Below are positions 18,598-28,117 of a stretch of 36,673 bases of DNA, one piece after another; position 1 is the first letter of the stretch, and every line of letters starts with the position of its first letter. The DNA comes from Mariprofundaceae bacterium (GTDB lineage: Bacteria > Pseudomonadota > Zetaproteobacteria > Mariprofundales > Mariprofundaceae). The DNA is taken from assembly GCA_015663235.1 (NCBI GenBank), contig DQSL01000018.1, positions 1-36,673 on the forward strand. Reading direction: 5' to 3'. Made by a program: the position numbers and the translations under genes. Under the pieces are notes generated by a model. The model searched no databases and was not told the origin of the DNA. It was given only the letters and a program-made list of their open reading frames with translations.

Positions 18598-19980
18598 ATG
18601 ACCGTTAAAACCCGCTTTGCTCCATCTCCCACAGGCATGTTACATATCGGCGGCGCACGTACCGCTCTATTTTCATGGCTTTATGCCCGCCATTTTGGCG
18701 GTGAATTTGTCTTGCGCATTGAAGATACCGATAAAGAGCGCAGCACCGATGAAGCCACGCAAGTCATCCTCGATGGTATGAAGTGGTTGGGATTGGATTG
18801 GGATGGCGAACCTATCTTCCAAGGCGCAAGACAAGACAAACATATTGCAGCCGTTAACCAGCTTTTGGATGAAGGCAAAGCTTATAAATGTTATTGCAGC
18901 AAAGATAAGCTGGATGCTATGCGCGAAAAACAACGTATTGAAGGCAAAAAAGCCATGTATGATGGTACTTGCCGTAATTTAACTGATGCACCAGATACAC
19001 CATTCGTTATTCGTTTCAAATCACCTGAAAATGGCGAAACTTGGGTCAAAGATTTGGTGCTGGGTGATGTTTGTTTCCCCAATGAAGAAATTGATGACCT
19101 CATCATTATGCGCACCGATGGCACGCCCACCTACAACCTTGCCGTGGTGGTTGATGATGCAGATATGGGTATCACTCATGTGGTGCGCGGCTCCGACCAT
19201 TTGAACAATACACCGCGCCAAATTCAAATGTATGAAGCCCTTGATTTGGATGTACCACAATTTGCTCATATTCCATTGATTCATGGTGCTGACGGTGCAA
19301 AAATGTCCAAGCGTCATGGTTCGATTGCCATCACCGAATACCGTGAAAAAGGTTATTTGCCTCATGCAGTAAACAACTATTTGGCACGATTGGGTTGGTC
19401 GCATGGTGATGATGAAGTATTCAGCCAAGAACAACTGATTGAATACTTTGACTTGGCACACGTAGGCGCAAGCCCATCACGCTTCGATCAAGATAAGTTA
19501 GACTGGCTCAATGCACACTGGATTAAAGCATCCAACCCTGCGGATTTGGTCGATGAAGTGAACTACTTCCTCAAATTAGACACTGCCAACGGTGCGGATC
19601 TGGTGGATGTCATTCCTGCTTTACAAGAGCGCAGTAAGAACCTGATTGAGCTTGCTGATGGCGCACGTATGTTTTATGTCGCCCCGACTGAATACCAAGA
19701 AAAAGCAGTGAAGAAAAACTTTAAAGAAGGCACTTGGGATTTGCTTGATAAGTTTATCACCAAAGCTGAATCAGAAGCATGGTCTGGCGAAGCGGCACAC
19801 CAGTGGATTGCTGATATTTGCGGAGCTGAAGGCGTAAACATGGGTAAACTGGCGCAGCCGATTCGCATTTTGATTGCAGGTATGCCTGTATCACCGCCGA
19901 TTGATATTACACTTGGCTTATTGGGAAAAGATGAAACACTAACCCGCATAAAAACAGGCATAACAACGCTTAAAAGTTAA
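18598..19980 (+). CDS. gltX: Glutamyl-tRNA synthetase
   Basis: RFAPSPTGMLHIGGARTALFSWLYAR (HIGH-type) and DGAKMSKRHGS (KMSKS-type). Confidence 0.97.
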   Translation: MTVKTRFAPSPTGMLHIGGARTALFSWLYARHFGGEFVLRIEDTDKERSTDEATQVILDGMKWLGLDWDGEPIFQGARQDKHIAAVNQLLDEGKAYKCYCSKDKLDAMREKQRIEGKKAMYDGTCRNLTDAPDTPFVIRFKSPENGETWVKDLVLGDVCFPNEEIDDLIIMRTDGTPTYNLAVVVDDADMGITHVVRGSDHLNNTPRQIQMYEALDLDVPQFAHIPLIHGADGAKMSKRHGSIAITEYREKGYLPHAVNNYLARLGWSHGDDEVFSQEQLIEYFDLAHVGASPSRFDQDKLDWLNAHWIKASNPADLVDEVNYFLKLDTANGADLVDVIPALQERSKNLIELADGARMFYVAPTEYQEKAVKKNFKEGTWDLLDKFITKAESEAWSGEAAHQWIADICGAEGVNMGKLAQPIRILIAGMPVSPPIDITLGLLGKDETLTRIKTGITTLKS

Positions 19981-20998
19981 TTGATTTTACGCGCCAAAGC
20001 TCTTTGCTGACCATAGGGTCAGCAGCAATTGTTTCAAGGCTGGCATTCATCATGGGGGCATAGGAAGCCAAAGGAAGCGTCACAAAATTATGCCCGCCCG
20101 CAAACTCAAAATGTATGGCTAGAAGGTCTGCTAAATACACAGCCAGCACTTCTTTGCGAACGGCTTCAGGTATTGCTTTTGGCTCGGCAAATGCGGGGTG
20201 GTGGTGATGCAAAATACCCGTCTGAATCAGCTCTGAAAGATGCCAATGTTTGGCAAGAAGCCCGCCTGCTTCAACATGGTTCATGCCAAATGTTTGCTGC
20301 TCAAAATGCAAGTAACCCGCTTGAACATCGACCTTTACTTCACCTTTCTTGTCTAAGGTAACATTAATGCCTATGCGCCCTAAATCATGCAATAAACCAA
20401 GCGTACCTGCTACACCTGAATTACAACCAGGAATATATTTTGCCACAATATTGGCCAAAGCAGATGTTGCCATCGCATGTTTCCATAACGCAGCACTTTG
20501 ATACACCGTGTTTGGCTTGGTTTTTAATGTCGCCACACAATATTGCGTCACAATACCGCGAATAGCATTATAACCGAGCAAAACCACAGCCTGCCCCAAA
20601 TCGTTCACATCCTTTGCCGCCAACATATTCGCATGACGCAATACCTCCACCGCCAATGTTGGCTCACTTTTGATATACTGTGCAACTTTTCGCGCTGCAT
20701 CTCCCCTTTCTATGGCAGCCAACAGGTCTGACCATATGGTTGGCAATGCAGGAATCGAATCCAAACATTGCATATAAACTTCGCGGGTATGTTTATTTGC
20801 TAAAGGGCTTGGTTTGGTTGCCGCCAAGACAGCCTGCTTTTCGTTCAATTCAAAGGAAAAAACTTCATTCGTGTTTCGTGCAGGTTTGGGCTGTTGTTTC
20901 ACCTTTTGTGGTGCAGATCGTGTTGCCTGAGGCTTTGGCTTGCCAAACAAGAACCAACCCAAAAAGATTACAATTATCAGTGCTCCAAGATACAACAT
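19970..20998 (-). CDS. HDOD domain protein (membrane-anchored, putative signalling)
   Basis: N-terminal TM; LDSIPALPTIWSDLLAAIERGDAARKVAQYIKSEPTLAVEVLRHANML...LGLLHDLGRIGIN; HDOD pattern. Confidence 0.85.
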   Translation of the reverse strand: MLYLGALIIVIFLGWFLFGKPKPQATRSAPQKVKQQPKPARNTNEVFSFELNEKQAVLAATKPSPLANKHTREVYMQCLDSIPALPTIWSDLLAAIERGDAARKVAQYIKSEPTLAVEVLRHANMLAAKDVNDLGQAVVLLGYNAIRGIVTQYCVATLKTKPNTVYQSAALWKHAMATSALANIVAKYIPGCNSGVAGTLGLLHDLGRIGINVTLDKKGEVKVDVQAGYLHFEQQTFGMNHVEAGGLLAKHWHLSELIQTGILHHHHPAFAEPKAIPEAVRKEVLAVYLADLLAIHFEFAGGHNFVTLPLASYAPMMNASLETIAADPMVSKELWRVKSINF

Positions 20999-21086
20999 AT
21001 ACCACCTCTACCCAACTAAACTTATGATTATTTACACGCACGGAATAGTTAGCAAATTAAGTGCCATAAAAGTTGGTGCTGGATAA

Positions 21087-22076
21087 ATGGATAGTGCTTC
21101 GTATATATTTCGCTATATCACTATGAATGTACTTTTAACTAATGCTGAATTTAGCCCCTTGGTCTTTGATATTCCAAAGAAGAAATTCACCTTCGCGCTT
21201 CTTGCATCTATCGCAGTGCATCTTTTACTTATCCTTTTTGTGCAATTCACAGAGTTAAGCGTACCCATTATCGAAAAGAAGCAGCCGCATATTATGGATG
21301 TTACGCTCTTGGATGAATCGGCAAATGTCACAAAAGCTGACAACAGTGATGCCAAAATTATTGCGCAGAAAAACAGTGTTGGCACACAAAATCTAGCGCA
21401 AGATGCAGTCAACCGTGCAGCCCGTGCGCCAGCAGCCACCCAAGCGCAGCCCAATCAGAATAAACCTGCCCCACTTGCTCCCCAAGCCCCGCGCAATCCA
21501 CCCGTGCCTACCCAGCAAGAAAAGGCAAACAATCGTATTTTAAGTCGTAAAGGCGATGATGATGCAACATTGTTGCCACAAGATAACGATTTTAAAGAGG
21601 ATGAAAAAACGACTGCCAAACCAATACCTGTCATCCCGCTTGCCAACTTATTGCCTTCATCATCTGCACTAACCCAACTTTCACGCGATTTTGATAGAGA
21701 GCGTCGCATGAAGCAGTTGCTTTCCAAAGAGGCGGACATCGGCATCAATACCCGTGAGAGCAAATATGCACCCTACGCTCAAGGTTTGGTTCGTTCACTT
21801 GAAGAGCAATGGCGACCCAAAGACTTGGTTGTTGCAGAGCTTGCACCCAATGAGCGCAAAGTTTTGATGCGCGTATCTATTGGTCTTAGTGGCGAACTGT
21901 TAGACATCAAAATCTTACGTCCAAGCCCAAGCCCTGAATTAAACGACAGCGCTGTTCAGGCGGTGTATAAAGCTGCGCCGTTCAACCCCCTACCCAGCAC
22001 TTGGGGGCTAGAGCGCGCCAACTTCTTCTTCATGTTTGAAGTGGTCGAAGATGGCTTTAGCTTCCGCACCTTATAG
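21087..22076 (+). CDS. TonB/TolA-like energy-transducing envelope protein
   Basis: Single N-terminal TM (FALLASIAVHLLLILFVQF), Ala/Pro-rich linker, C-terminal TonB-like MRVSIGLSGELLDIKILRPSPSPELNDSAVQAVYKAAPFNPLP. Start may be ATG at 21123. Confidence 0.8.
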   Translation: MDSASYIFRYITMNVLLTNAEFSPLVFDIPKKKFTFALLASIAVHLLLILFVQFTELSVPIIEKKQPHIMDVTLLDESANVTKADNSDAKIIAQKNSVGTQNLAQDAVNRAARAPAATQAQPNQNKPAPLAPQAPRNPPVPTQQEKANNRILSRKGDDDATLLPQDNDFKEDEKTTAKPIPVIPLANLLPSSSALTQLSRDFDRERRMKQLLSKEADIGINTRESKYAPYAQGLVRSLEEQWRPKDLVVAELAPNERKVLMRVSIGLSGELLDIKILRPSPSPELNDSAVQAVYKAAPFNPLPSTWGLERANFFFMFEVVEDGFSFRTL

Positions 22077-23018
22077 TTGAAAGCAACAACGGAAAAACTG
22101 CTCGGTTGGTATCAAACCAATGCCCGTGACTTACCTTGGCGACACACTGTAAACCCATATCACATCTGGATTTCTGAAATCATGTTGCAACAAACACAGG
22201 TCAAAACCGTGTTACCACGTTATGCCGAGTGGTTTGAAGTTTTCCCTAGTATAAAAACACTGGCTTCCGCTCATGCCGATAATGTGTTCAAACAATGGGA
22301 GGGTTTGGGTTACTACCGCAGAGCACGTTTTATCCATGAAGCGGCTCAACAAATCATGCAAACATTTAACGGGCAGTTTCCCACCAAATTTGAAGATATT
22401 TTAAGTCTCAAAGGCATAGGGAAATCCACTGCAGGTGCGATTTCTTCCTTTTGTTTTGGCGCATACACACCTGTGCTTGATGGCAATGTAAAACGTGTGC
22501 TGTCCACTTGGCAAAATAAAGATTTAAACGAAAAGGAGCTGTGGCATCTTGCCCAAGATTACATTGAACAAAGCGAAACACCTGACCTTTGGAATCAAGC
22601 CATGATGGAGTTGGGCGCAACACTTTGCCAAGCTAGAAAACGCGATTGTGCCACCTGCCCAATGACTGCCACATGTCAGTCTGCATTTACCGAACCTGCG
22701 AAAAAAGTATCAACGATTAAGGTAAAAGATGTATATTGGCAAGTATTTGTGCATCAACATAAACAGTATGGCATTTGGTTAGAACAACGCCCACAAAATG
22801 GCATCTGGGCAGGGCTTTGGACACCACCGATTATTGAGCTAGACACAAAACCCAAACACAAACCAAATCTTATCCACCAACTCACCCACCGCCGTATTCA
22901 TTTGTATTTAAAGGATGAACAAAGCAAACCAATAGGTAGTGGTCAGTGGTTCACATCATGGGAAGGCTTGGCTGTTCCCACGGGTATTCAGCGTTTATTT
23001 GAACAATGCAGCCAATGA
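22077..23018 (+). CDS. mutY: A/G-specific adenine glycosylase
   Basis: DLPWRHTVNPYHIWISEIMLQQTQVKTVLPRY, LKGIGKSTAGAI, 4Fe-4S Cys pattern CQARKRDCATCPMTATC. TTG start directly follows the upstream TAG. Confidence 0.95.
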   Translation: MKATTEKLLGWYQTNARDLPWRHTVNPYHIWISEIMLQQTQVKTVLPRYAEWFEVFPSIKTLASAHADNVFKQWEGLGYYRRARFIHEAAQQIMQTFNGQFPTKFEDILSLKGIGKSTAGAISSFCFGAYTPVLDGNVKRVLSTWQNKDLNEKELWHLAQDYIEQSETPDLWNQAMMELGATLCQARKRDCATCPMTATCQSAFTEPAKKVSTIKVKDVYWQVFVHQHKQYGIWLEQRPQNGIWAGLWTPPIIELDTKPKHKPNLIHQLTHRRIHLYLKDEQSKPIGSGQWFTSWEGLAVPTGIQRLFEQCSQ

Positions 23019-23860
23019 GCAGTGAAGTCACACCCTTTCATTTTCAAGGGCTGGATTGCTTTGTCAAACGCGATGAATTGATTGATCCGCTGCTCAGTGG
23101 CAACAAATACCGCAAACTTTACACCCTGCTCCAAACACCCCCTGAAAATTTTGACACCATCATTTCCTACGGCGGCACACAATCCAATGCCATGTTATCC
23201 ATTGCCGCTTTATGCCAGCAAAAAGGCTGGGCATTTGAATATTACTGTAAACCTTTATCCCCTCAGCTCAAAGAACAGCCCTCAGGCAACCTGCAAATAG
23301 CATTGGACTTAAACATGCAACGCATAGAAACCGAAGACTACACACAAACCATCAGCCAACTGCAAAGTCAGGGTAAAACATTAATCATACCCCAAGGTGG
23401 TGCAGACCCTTTGGCTGAACAAGGCATTGTTATATTGGCAGAAGAAATCAAACAATGGCAAACCGAACAAGGTATAAAAGACTTACATGTTGTCACCCCT
23501 TCAGGCACAGGCACAACAGCTTTTTATCTCGCTAAACACTTGCCCAACACCCAAATTCTTACTACGGCTTCAGTGGGTGATAATGCATACCTTACACAAC
23601 AAATGAGCCAGCTAGGCAATGTTCCCAGCAACCTCAAACTACTTGAACCCATGCGCAAATACCACTTTGCCAAACCTTACCCTGAATTTCTTGAAACTTA
23701 CCAGTCGCTCAAGCAAGCAGGCATTGAATTTGACCTACTGTACGCACCACTGATATGGCAAACCTTGTTAAACCACAAGCAAGATATTCAAGGCACAGTG
23801 TTATATGTACATAGCGGCGGATTATTAGGCAATGATTCCATGTTGCAGCGCTATATCTGA
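23006..23860 (+). CDS. 1-aminocyclopropane-1-carboxylate deaminase / D-cysteine desulfhydrase family PLP enzyme
   Basis: DCFVKRDELIDPLLSGNKYRKLYTLL...ISYGGTQSNAMLSIAAL; overlaps mutY 3' end. Confidence 0.85.
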   Translation: MQPMSSEVTPFHFQGLDCFVKRDELIDPLLSGNKYRKLYTLLQTPPENFDTIISYGGTQSNAMLSIAALCQQKGWAFEYYCKPLSPQLKEQPSGNLQIALDLNMQRIETEDYTQTISQLQSQGKTLIIPQGGADPLAEQGIVILAEEIKQWQTEQGIKDLHVVTPSGTGTTAFYLAKHLPNTQILTTASVGDNAYLTQQMSQLGNVPSNLKLLEPMRKYHFAKPYPEFLETYQSLKQAGIEFDLLYAPLIWQTLLNHKQDIQGTVLYVHSGGLLGNDSMLQRYI

Positions 23861-23938
23861 AACTTCATCAGCCTACCCTCCCCCACCTTTTCTCAGACTG
23901 CGCCGTAACGAAAGCAGGCTGCAAAGGGCAACTTTTTG

Positions 23939-23966
23939 GTTCATTTTTGACCGCCCAAAAATAAAC
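23939..23966. repeat. Hairpin/repeat-like intergenic element GTTCATTTTTG-ACCGCC-CAAAAATAAAC
   Basis: 11-nt arms with one mismatch and 6-nt loop between the PLP enzyme gene and ggt; GC-rich flank GCGCCGTAACGAAAGCAGGCTGCAAAGGGCAAC. Confidence 0.4.
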
Positions 23967-24032
23967 AAACCCATTTTACCTTGAATATCCACCAACATCA
24001 TAGTTGTATCACTCTGCTAATGAGGTGAAACC

Positions 24033-25667
24033 ATGCAAATATATTTGATACTTTTGACACTATTATTCACACAAACAGCCTACGCCACCACCTTACCTAA
24101 ACAAAACTTGGTTGCATCAGCCCACCCACTCGCCACCCAAGCAGGCATAAATATACTCAAACAAGGCGGCAATGCCTTTGATGCAGCAGCCGCTTTAGCA
24201 CTCACCATTGGCGTTGCCGAACCAACTGGATCAGGCATTGGTGGTGGTGGTTTCTTCTTGCTCTATATCGCCAAAGAAGACCGCTATGTGATGCTTGATG
24301 CCCGCGAAATGTCGCCCACATTGGCGGGTAATGGCGAAATTTATCAAAGCCAATCCAGCATTGATGGCGCGCAGTCGGCAGGTGTACCAGGTTTGATTGC
24401 AGGCATTGAACAACTGATAAGCAAGTATGGTAAACTCGATAGACAAACAAACACCCAAGCCGCTATTCATATTGCAGAACATGGCTTTAAGGTGAGCAAG
24501 CATTATCAGCGTGTTGCCAACTGGCGTTTAAAAATTTTGCAAACCAATGCCACCAAAAATATTTATCTACACAATGGGCAAGTGCCTGAAATCGACAGCA
24601 TGATTCAACAACCAGCACTGGCAAAAACACTGAAACGTTTTGCCAAGTATGGTGCGGATGATTTTTATCGTGGTAAAACTGCCAAGTTATTGGTGAAGGA
24701 CATGAAAAAAGATGGGGGGTTGATTCGGCTTGATGATTTGAAGGCATATCAAGTGATTGAACGCGAACCTATGCGCTTCAAACATCAGGGCTTTGAATGG
24801 ATTACAGCAACTTTGCCATCATCGGGTGGCATGGTATTGGCTGAAACATTGGGCATCTTAAAACATGATGATTTAAGCAAGCTCCCCGAAGTGGAACGTA
24901 CCCACTTGTTGATTGAAGCCATGAAACAAGCATACAAAGATCGCAATCAATCCTTGGGTGATAGTGATTTTGTAGCCATCCCTGACTTATTAAACCCCAA
25001 ACGTTTAGCCAAACTTCGCCAAAACATCAACATGGGCAAAACCAAGCCTTCCACAAGTTTTGTCGCCGACCCATCGGGCAATGGTGTGGATACCACCCAC
25101 TTTTCCATCATTGATAAAGAAGGCAATATGGTCGCCGCTACCCTTTCGATTAACTACGGCTTTGGTTCGGGTTACGTCTCCCCCAGCACAGGCATTTTAA
25201 TGAATGATGAAATGGATGACTTTGCCACCCAAGTCGGCAAACCCAATGCTTACGGCTTGGTGCAAGGTAAAGCCAATGCCGTTGCCCCGCATAAGCGGAT
25301 GTTATCCAGCATGTCGCCCACTTTTATGCTGGGCAAAGACCGCACGTTCATTGTCGGCACACCTGGTGGTTCTCGGATTATCAGCATGGTATTGCTTGCT
25401 GGTTTAGAATTTATGCAGGGCGGTGTGGATGTGGCAGGTTGGGTAAATAAACCACGTTTTCATCATCAATACCTGCCCGATGTGATTCAACATGAACAAG
25501 GCGCATTCGCCCCCAAATTAGCCAAACAATTACAAGCCAAAGGACACAAGCTCAAACAAATTCGCAACTATGGTAATATGCACGCCATTTTGTGGAACAC
25601 CAAAACAGGCAAAGTCTTTGGCGCATCGGACAAACGGGGTGAAGGCATCACACGCTCCACCCCATAA
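24033..25667 (+). CDS. ggt: Gamma-glutamyltranspeptidase
   Basis: Signal peptide; GGNAFDAAAALALTIGVAEPTGSGIGGGGFFL; DTTHFSIIDKEGNMVAATLSINYGFGSG (catalytic Thr region); GTPGGSRI. Confidence 0.95.
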   Translation: MQIYLILLTLLFTQTAYATTLPKQNLVASAHPLATQAGINILKQGGNAFDAAAALALTIGVAEPTGSGIGGGGFFLLYIAKEDRYVMLDAREMSPTLAGNGEIYQSQSSIDGAQSAGVPGLIAGIEQLISKYGKLDRQTNTQAAIHIAEHGFKVSKHYQRVANWRLKILQTNATKNIYLHNGQVPEIDSMIQQPALAKTLKRFAKYGADDFYRGKTAKLLVKDMKKDGGLIRLDDLKAYQVIEREPMRFKHQGFEWITATLPSSGGMVLAETLGILKHDDLSKLPEVERTHLLIEAMKQAYKDRNQSLGDSDFVAIPDLLNPKRLAKLRQNINMGKTKPSTSFVADPSGNGVDTTHFSIIDKEGNMVAATLSINYGFGSGYVSPSTGILMNDEMDDFATQVGKPNAYGLVQGKANAVAPHKRMLSSMSPTFMLGKDRTFIVGTPGGSRIISMVLLAGLEFMQGGVDVAGWVNKPRFHHQYLPDVIQHEQGAFAPKLAKQLQAKGHKLKQIRNYGNMHAILWNTKTGKVFGASDKRGEGITRSTP

Positions 25668-25670
25668 AGT

Positions 25671-26555
25671 TTATTTGAGTGGCAAATAAATATCTGTAAC
25701 GCACTCATTTTCGGGTACATCCGCTAGTTTCTTGATGTAGTGAAAGAAACATGGAAAATCTCGCAACTCCTCACCGCTTTCTGCCAACCAATCACCATAC
25801 AAAAAGCGAACTTTTTCACTCATTTGTTCATAAGCCCCCACATGCTGAATATGAGCGCACTTACCAGCAGGTATATTTTTATTTTTAAGACCATAACTAT
25901 TCTCAGGAATATCTTGTTTTACTTCTGCACAAAGGTCGAAACGAAAAGATTCGGGATTACACGATTTAGGGTCATCGTAAGCAAGCCCGAATGTACGACT
26001 GGTTTGAATCGGTGAAAGCCCTGTTTCTTTGCGCCAAGCAATCATTTCAGCCACCGATTCATTCACCAAGTCGGGTGACTTTCTATGCTCCAAAGCTGCC
26101 ACCTTCACTGCTTCAAACCCTACAATATTTACTTCTATTTCATGTGCCATGATAATCACTCCTTCCCTTACAGGGATTTTATATTTTTCATGCCAAGGTT
26201 GCCATTTCGGCGCTTTGCGAAACTGGCTTGGTGTTTGCCCAAATGCTTTTTTGAATGCCCTTGAAAACGATTCTGGATTTTCAAATTTTGCATCATACGC
26301 AATGTCGATAACTTGTAAGTTGTCTCGAAAAGCGAGTTGATAAGATGCTCGTTTTAGGCGAAGCAATTGCACATACTTGGATACACTCAAACCAACATAC
26401 GCAGAGAATTGCCTGTGAAAATGAAACTTAGAAAAAAAAGCGGCATCCGCCAAAACTTCAACAGTTAACGGCTCATACAAATGTTCATCAATAAAACGTA
26501 ACACTTTATCAAATCGCGCTTGGTATATTTTTCTATTTTGATTCATGTTCGTCAT
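25671..26555 (-). CDS. AraC-family transcriptional regulator with C-terminal GyrI-like ligand-binding domain
   Basis: HTH: LADAAFFSKFHFHRQFSAYVGLSVSKYVQLLRLKRASYQLAF...SFSRAFKKAFGQTPSQFRK; C-terminal GyrI-like region (EIEVNIVGFEAVKVAALEHR... IPAGKCAHIQHVGAYEQM). Confidence 0.9.
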   Translation of the reverse strand: MTNMNQNRKIYQARFDKVLRFIDEHLYEPLTVEVLADAAFFSKFHFHRQFSAYVGLSVSKYVQLLRLKRASYQLAFRDNLQVIDIAYDAKFENPESFSRAFKKAFGQTPSQFRKAPKWQPWHEKYKIPVREGVIIMAHEIEVNIVGFEAVKVAALEHRKSPDLVNESVAEMIAWRKETGLSPIQTSRTFGLAYDDPKSCNPESFRFDLCAEVKQDIPENSYGLKNKNIPAGKCAHIQHVGAYEQMSEKVRFLYGDWLAESGEELRDFPCFFHYIKKLADVPENECVTDIYLPLK

Positions 26556-26626
26556 GGCTACCTCAACATGGCAAACATTAGTATGATGTTCAGTAACCTT
26601 CTTGACTAAAGTTGCTGTTGCAACAC

Positions 26627-27940
26627 TCAGCCAACGTAAGTGACTATCACCTCGTTTTTACCTTTAAGTTTTAGCGGCTCGCTGGGTTTAAAGTGTTGTT
26701 TGAGCTTATCATCAAGCTGCTGATACACCACTTCACTGATAATCACTGTGCCACCTTTGGCAGCACCACAAAAACGCGCGCCTGTGTTCACGATATTACC
26801 AATCACGGTGTAATCACGGCGGTCCTCTGTCCCAATTGAGCCAAGCAATGCTTCACCATAATGTACACCAACCCCCACATCAAAGTTTACATCTTGACTG
26901 GCTTGAATCTCTTGCTGAATTTCCAAACCAGCTTGCACAGCGCCTTGTGAAGCATCTTTGGGAAAGATTGCCATGATTTCATCACCAATAAACTTATCAA
27001 TCACACCATGATGTTGGTGAATAATACCCGCTTGCAACTCAAATAGTTTGTTCAAGTTTTCAACCACAACCTCTGGTTTTTCACGTTCTGAATAACTTGT
27101 AAAACCACGAATATCCGAGAAAAAGATAACAACATCCTGCATTTCACCCTTAAACAGCTCCTTTTGTTCAGTTACAGAGCTATAAATCGCTTCCGTGGTC
27201 GAGCGGGACAAGTATTTTTCCATCTGTTGCCGCACAGAAATCAAGAACATGGTATTTGAAGTAATCACAGCATCTGCTTTAAACACTAAAACAAGTAACA
27301 TCATATTAAATGCCAAGAAAATAAGCGTCGGTATAACCAATGCCTCTTGCAGCGCATCTATAACAATACTTTCAAAGCGCGATACATCTTCATAAACTTC
27401 TAAAACCCCAACCACTTCATTAGAGTTTGCCGCATGAGCAGGAAGATAAACTTCAATAAACCGCCTACCATCAGGCTCATCTTCTTCTTTGGAAAAAGTT
27501 TTATTGGCTAAAGCCGCTTGAAAGCCTTCGCCTTGAACGCCATTATACAACAAACCTTCATTCGCTTTATTTTCGTAATCATATAAAACCATGCCCGTGC
27601 GGTTAAAAACTTTAACTTTGGCAAAACCAAAGTCTGTTTTCACCAAGGATTCAATTTTAGCCCGAAACATTTGTTTAAAGTCGTCATTCTCATGACTAAT
27701 GCTCTCAAAACTCGCATGATTTTCTTCTAAAATATCCCTGTTAATTTCACGGTAAAAGGAATTAGCCTTTTCTACCAAATGATATATATATTGTTGATGT
27801 AATGCTTGCCTCTCGGCATGAATAAAAAAGGAAAACAACATTGCATAAAAAACAATGCCACCAATACCTGCATACAAAATATAGTAACGTTTTAAGGGAA
27901 AAGGCTTGTCTTGTATCCCCATCGTGGGTGTTTTACTCAA
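26627..27940 (-). CDS. Membrane-bound class III adenylate/guanylate cyclase with extracytoplasmic sensor region
   Basis: Two TM segments flanking a periplasmic region; VVIFFSDIRGFTSYSEREKPE...DKFIGDEIMAIFP...GVHYGEALLGSIGTEDRRDYTVIGNIVNTGARF. Confidence 0.92.
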   Translation of the reverse strand: MSKTPTMGIQDKPFPLKRYYILYAGIGGIVFYAMLFSFFIHAERQALHQQYIYHLVEKANSFYREINRDILEENHASFESISHENDDFKQMFRAKIESLVKTDFGFAKVKVFNRTGMVLYDYENKANEGLLYNGVQGEGFQAALANKTFSKEEDEPDGRRFIEVYLPAHAANSNEVVGVLEVYEDVSRFESIVIDALQEALVIPTLIFLAFNMMLLVLVFKADAVITSNTMFLISVRQQMEKYLSRSTTEAIYSSVTEQKELFKGEMQDVVIFFSDIRGFTSYSEREKPEVVVENLNKLFELQAGIIHQHHGVIDKFIGDEIMAIFPKDASQGAVQAGLEIQQEIQASQDVNFDVGVGVHYGEALLGSIGTEDRRDYTVIGNIVNTGARFCGAAKGGTVIISEVVYQQLDDKLKQHFKPSEPLKLKGKNEVIVTYVG

Positions 27941-28031
27941 AATATATCATCCATTTTAATGTAGATTTAATACCTCAAGCTTAGCAATTCACCTGCTGAT
28001 GTGAAGTGGTGACATCAATAACTTGAACAGG

Positions 28032-28058
28032 CTTGAAATCCCAACAAGCAAACCATAT
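28032..28058 (+). promoter_or_regulatory. Putative sigma32-type heat-shock promoter for htpX
   Basis: CTTGAAA (28032-28038), 12 nt, AACCATAT (28051-28058); compare E. coli sigma32 CTTGAAA / CCCCATNT. Confidence 0.5.
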
Positions 28059-28117
28059 ATTAGAACACATTAACCCGTTTTGTTATGCATAGAATAAAGT
28101 TTATAGGAGCTTGAAAC

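Noticed and set aside
19021-19461. 146-aa ORF antisense to gltX
   Set aside because: Lies fully inside gltX; no recognisable domain or RBS.
19970-19980. Antisense 3' overlap of gltX and the HDOD gene
   Set aside because: 11-nt convergent overlap is ordinary in compact genomes.
25665-25700. TTTATTTG-AGTGG-CAAATAAA hairpin at the ggt/AraC convergent junction
   Set aside because: Short AT-only stem overlapping stop codons; too weak to call a terminator without data.
27985-28020. TGATGT...ACATCA dyad upstream of htpX
   Set aside because: Only 6-nt arms, likely chance.
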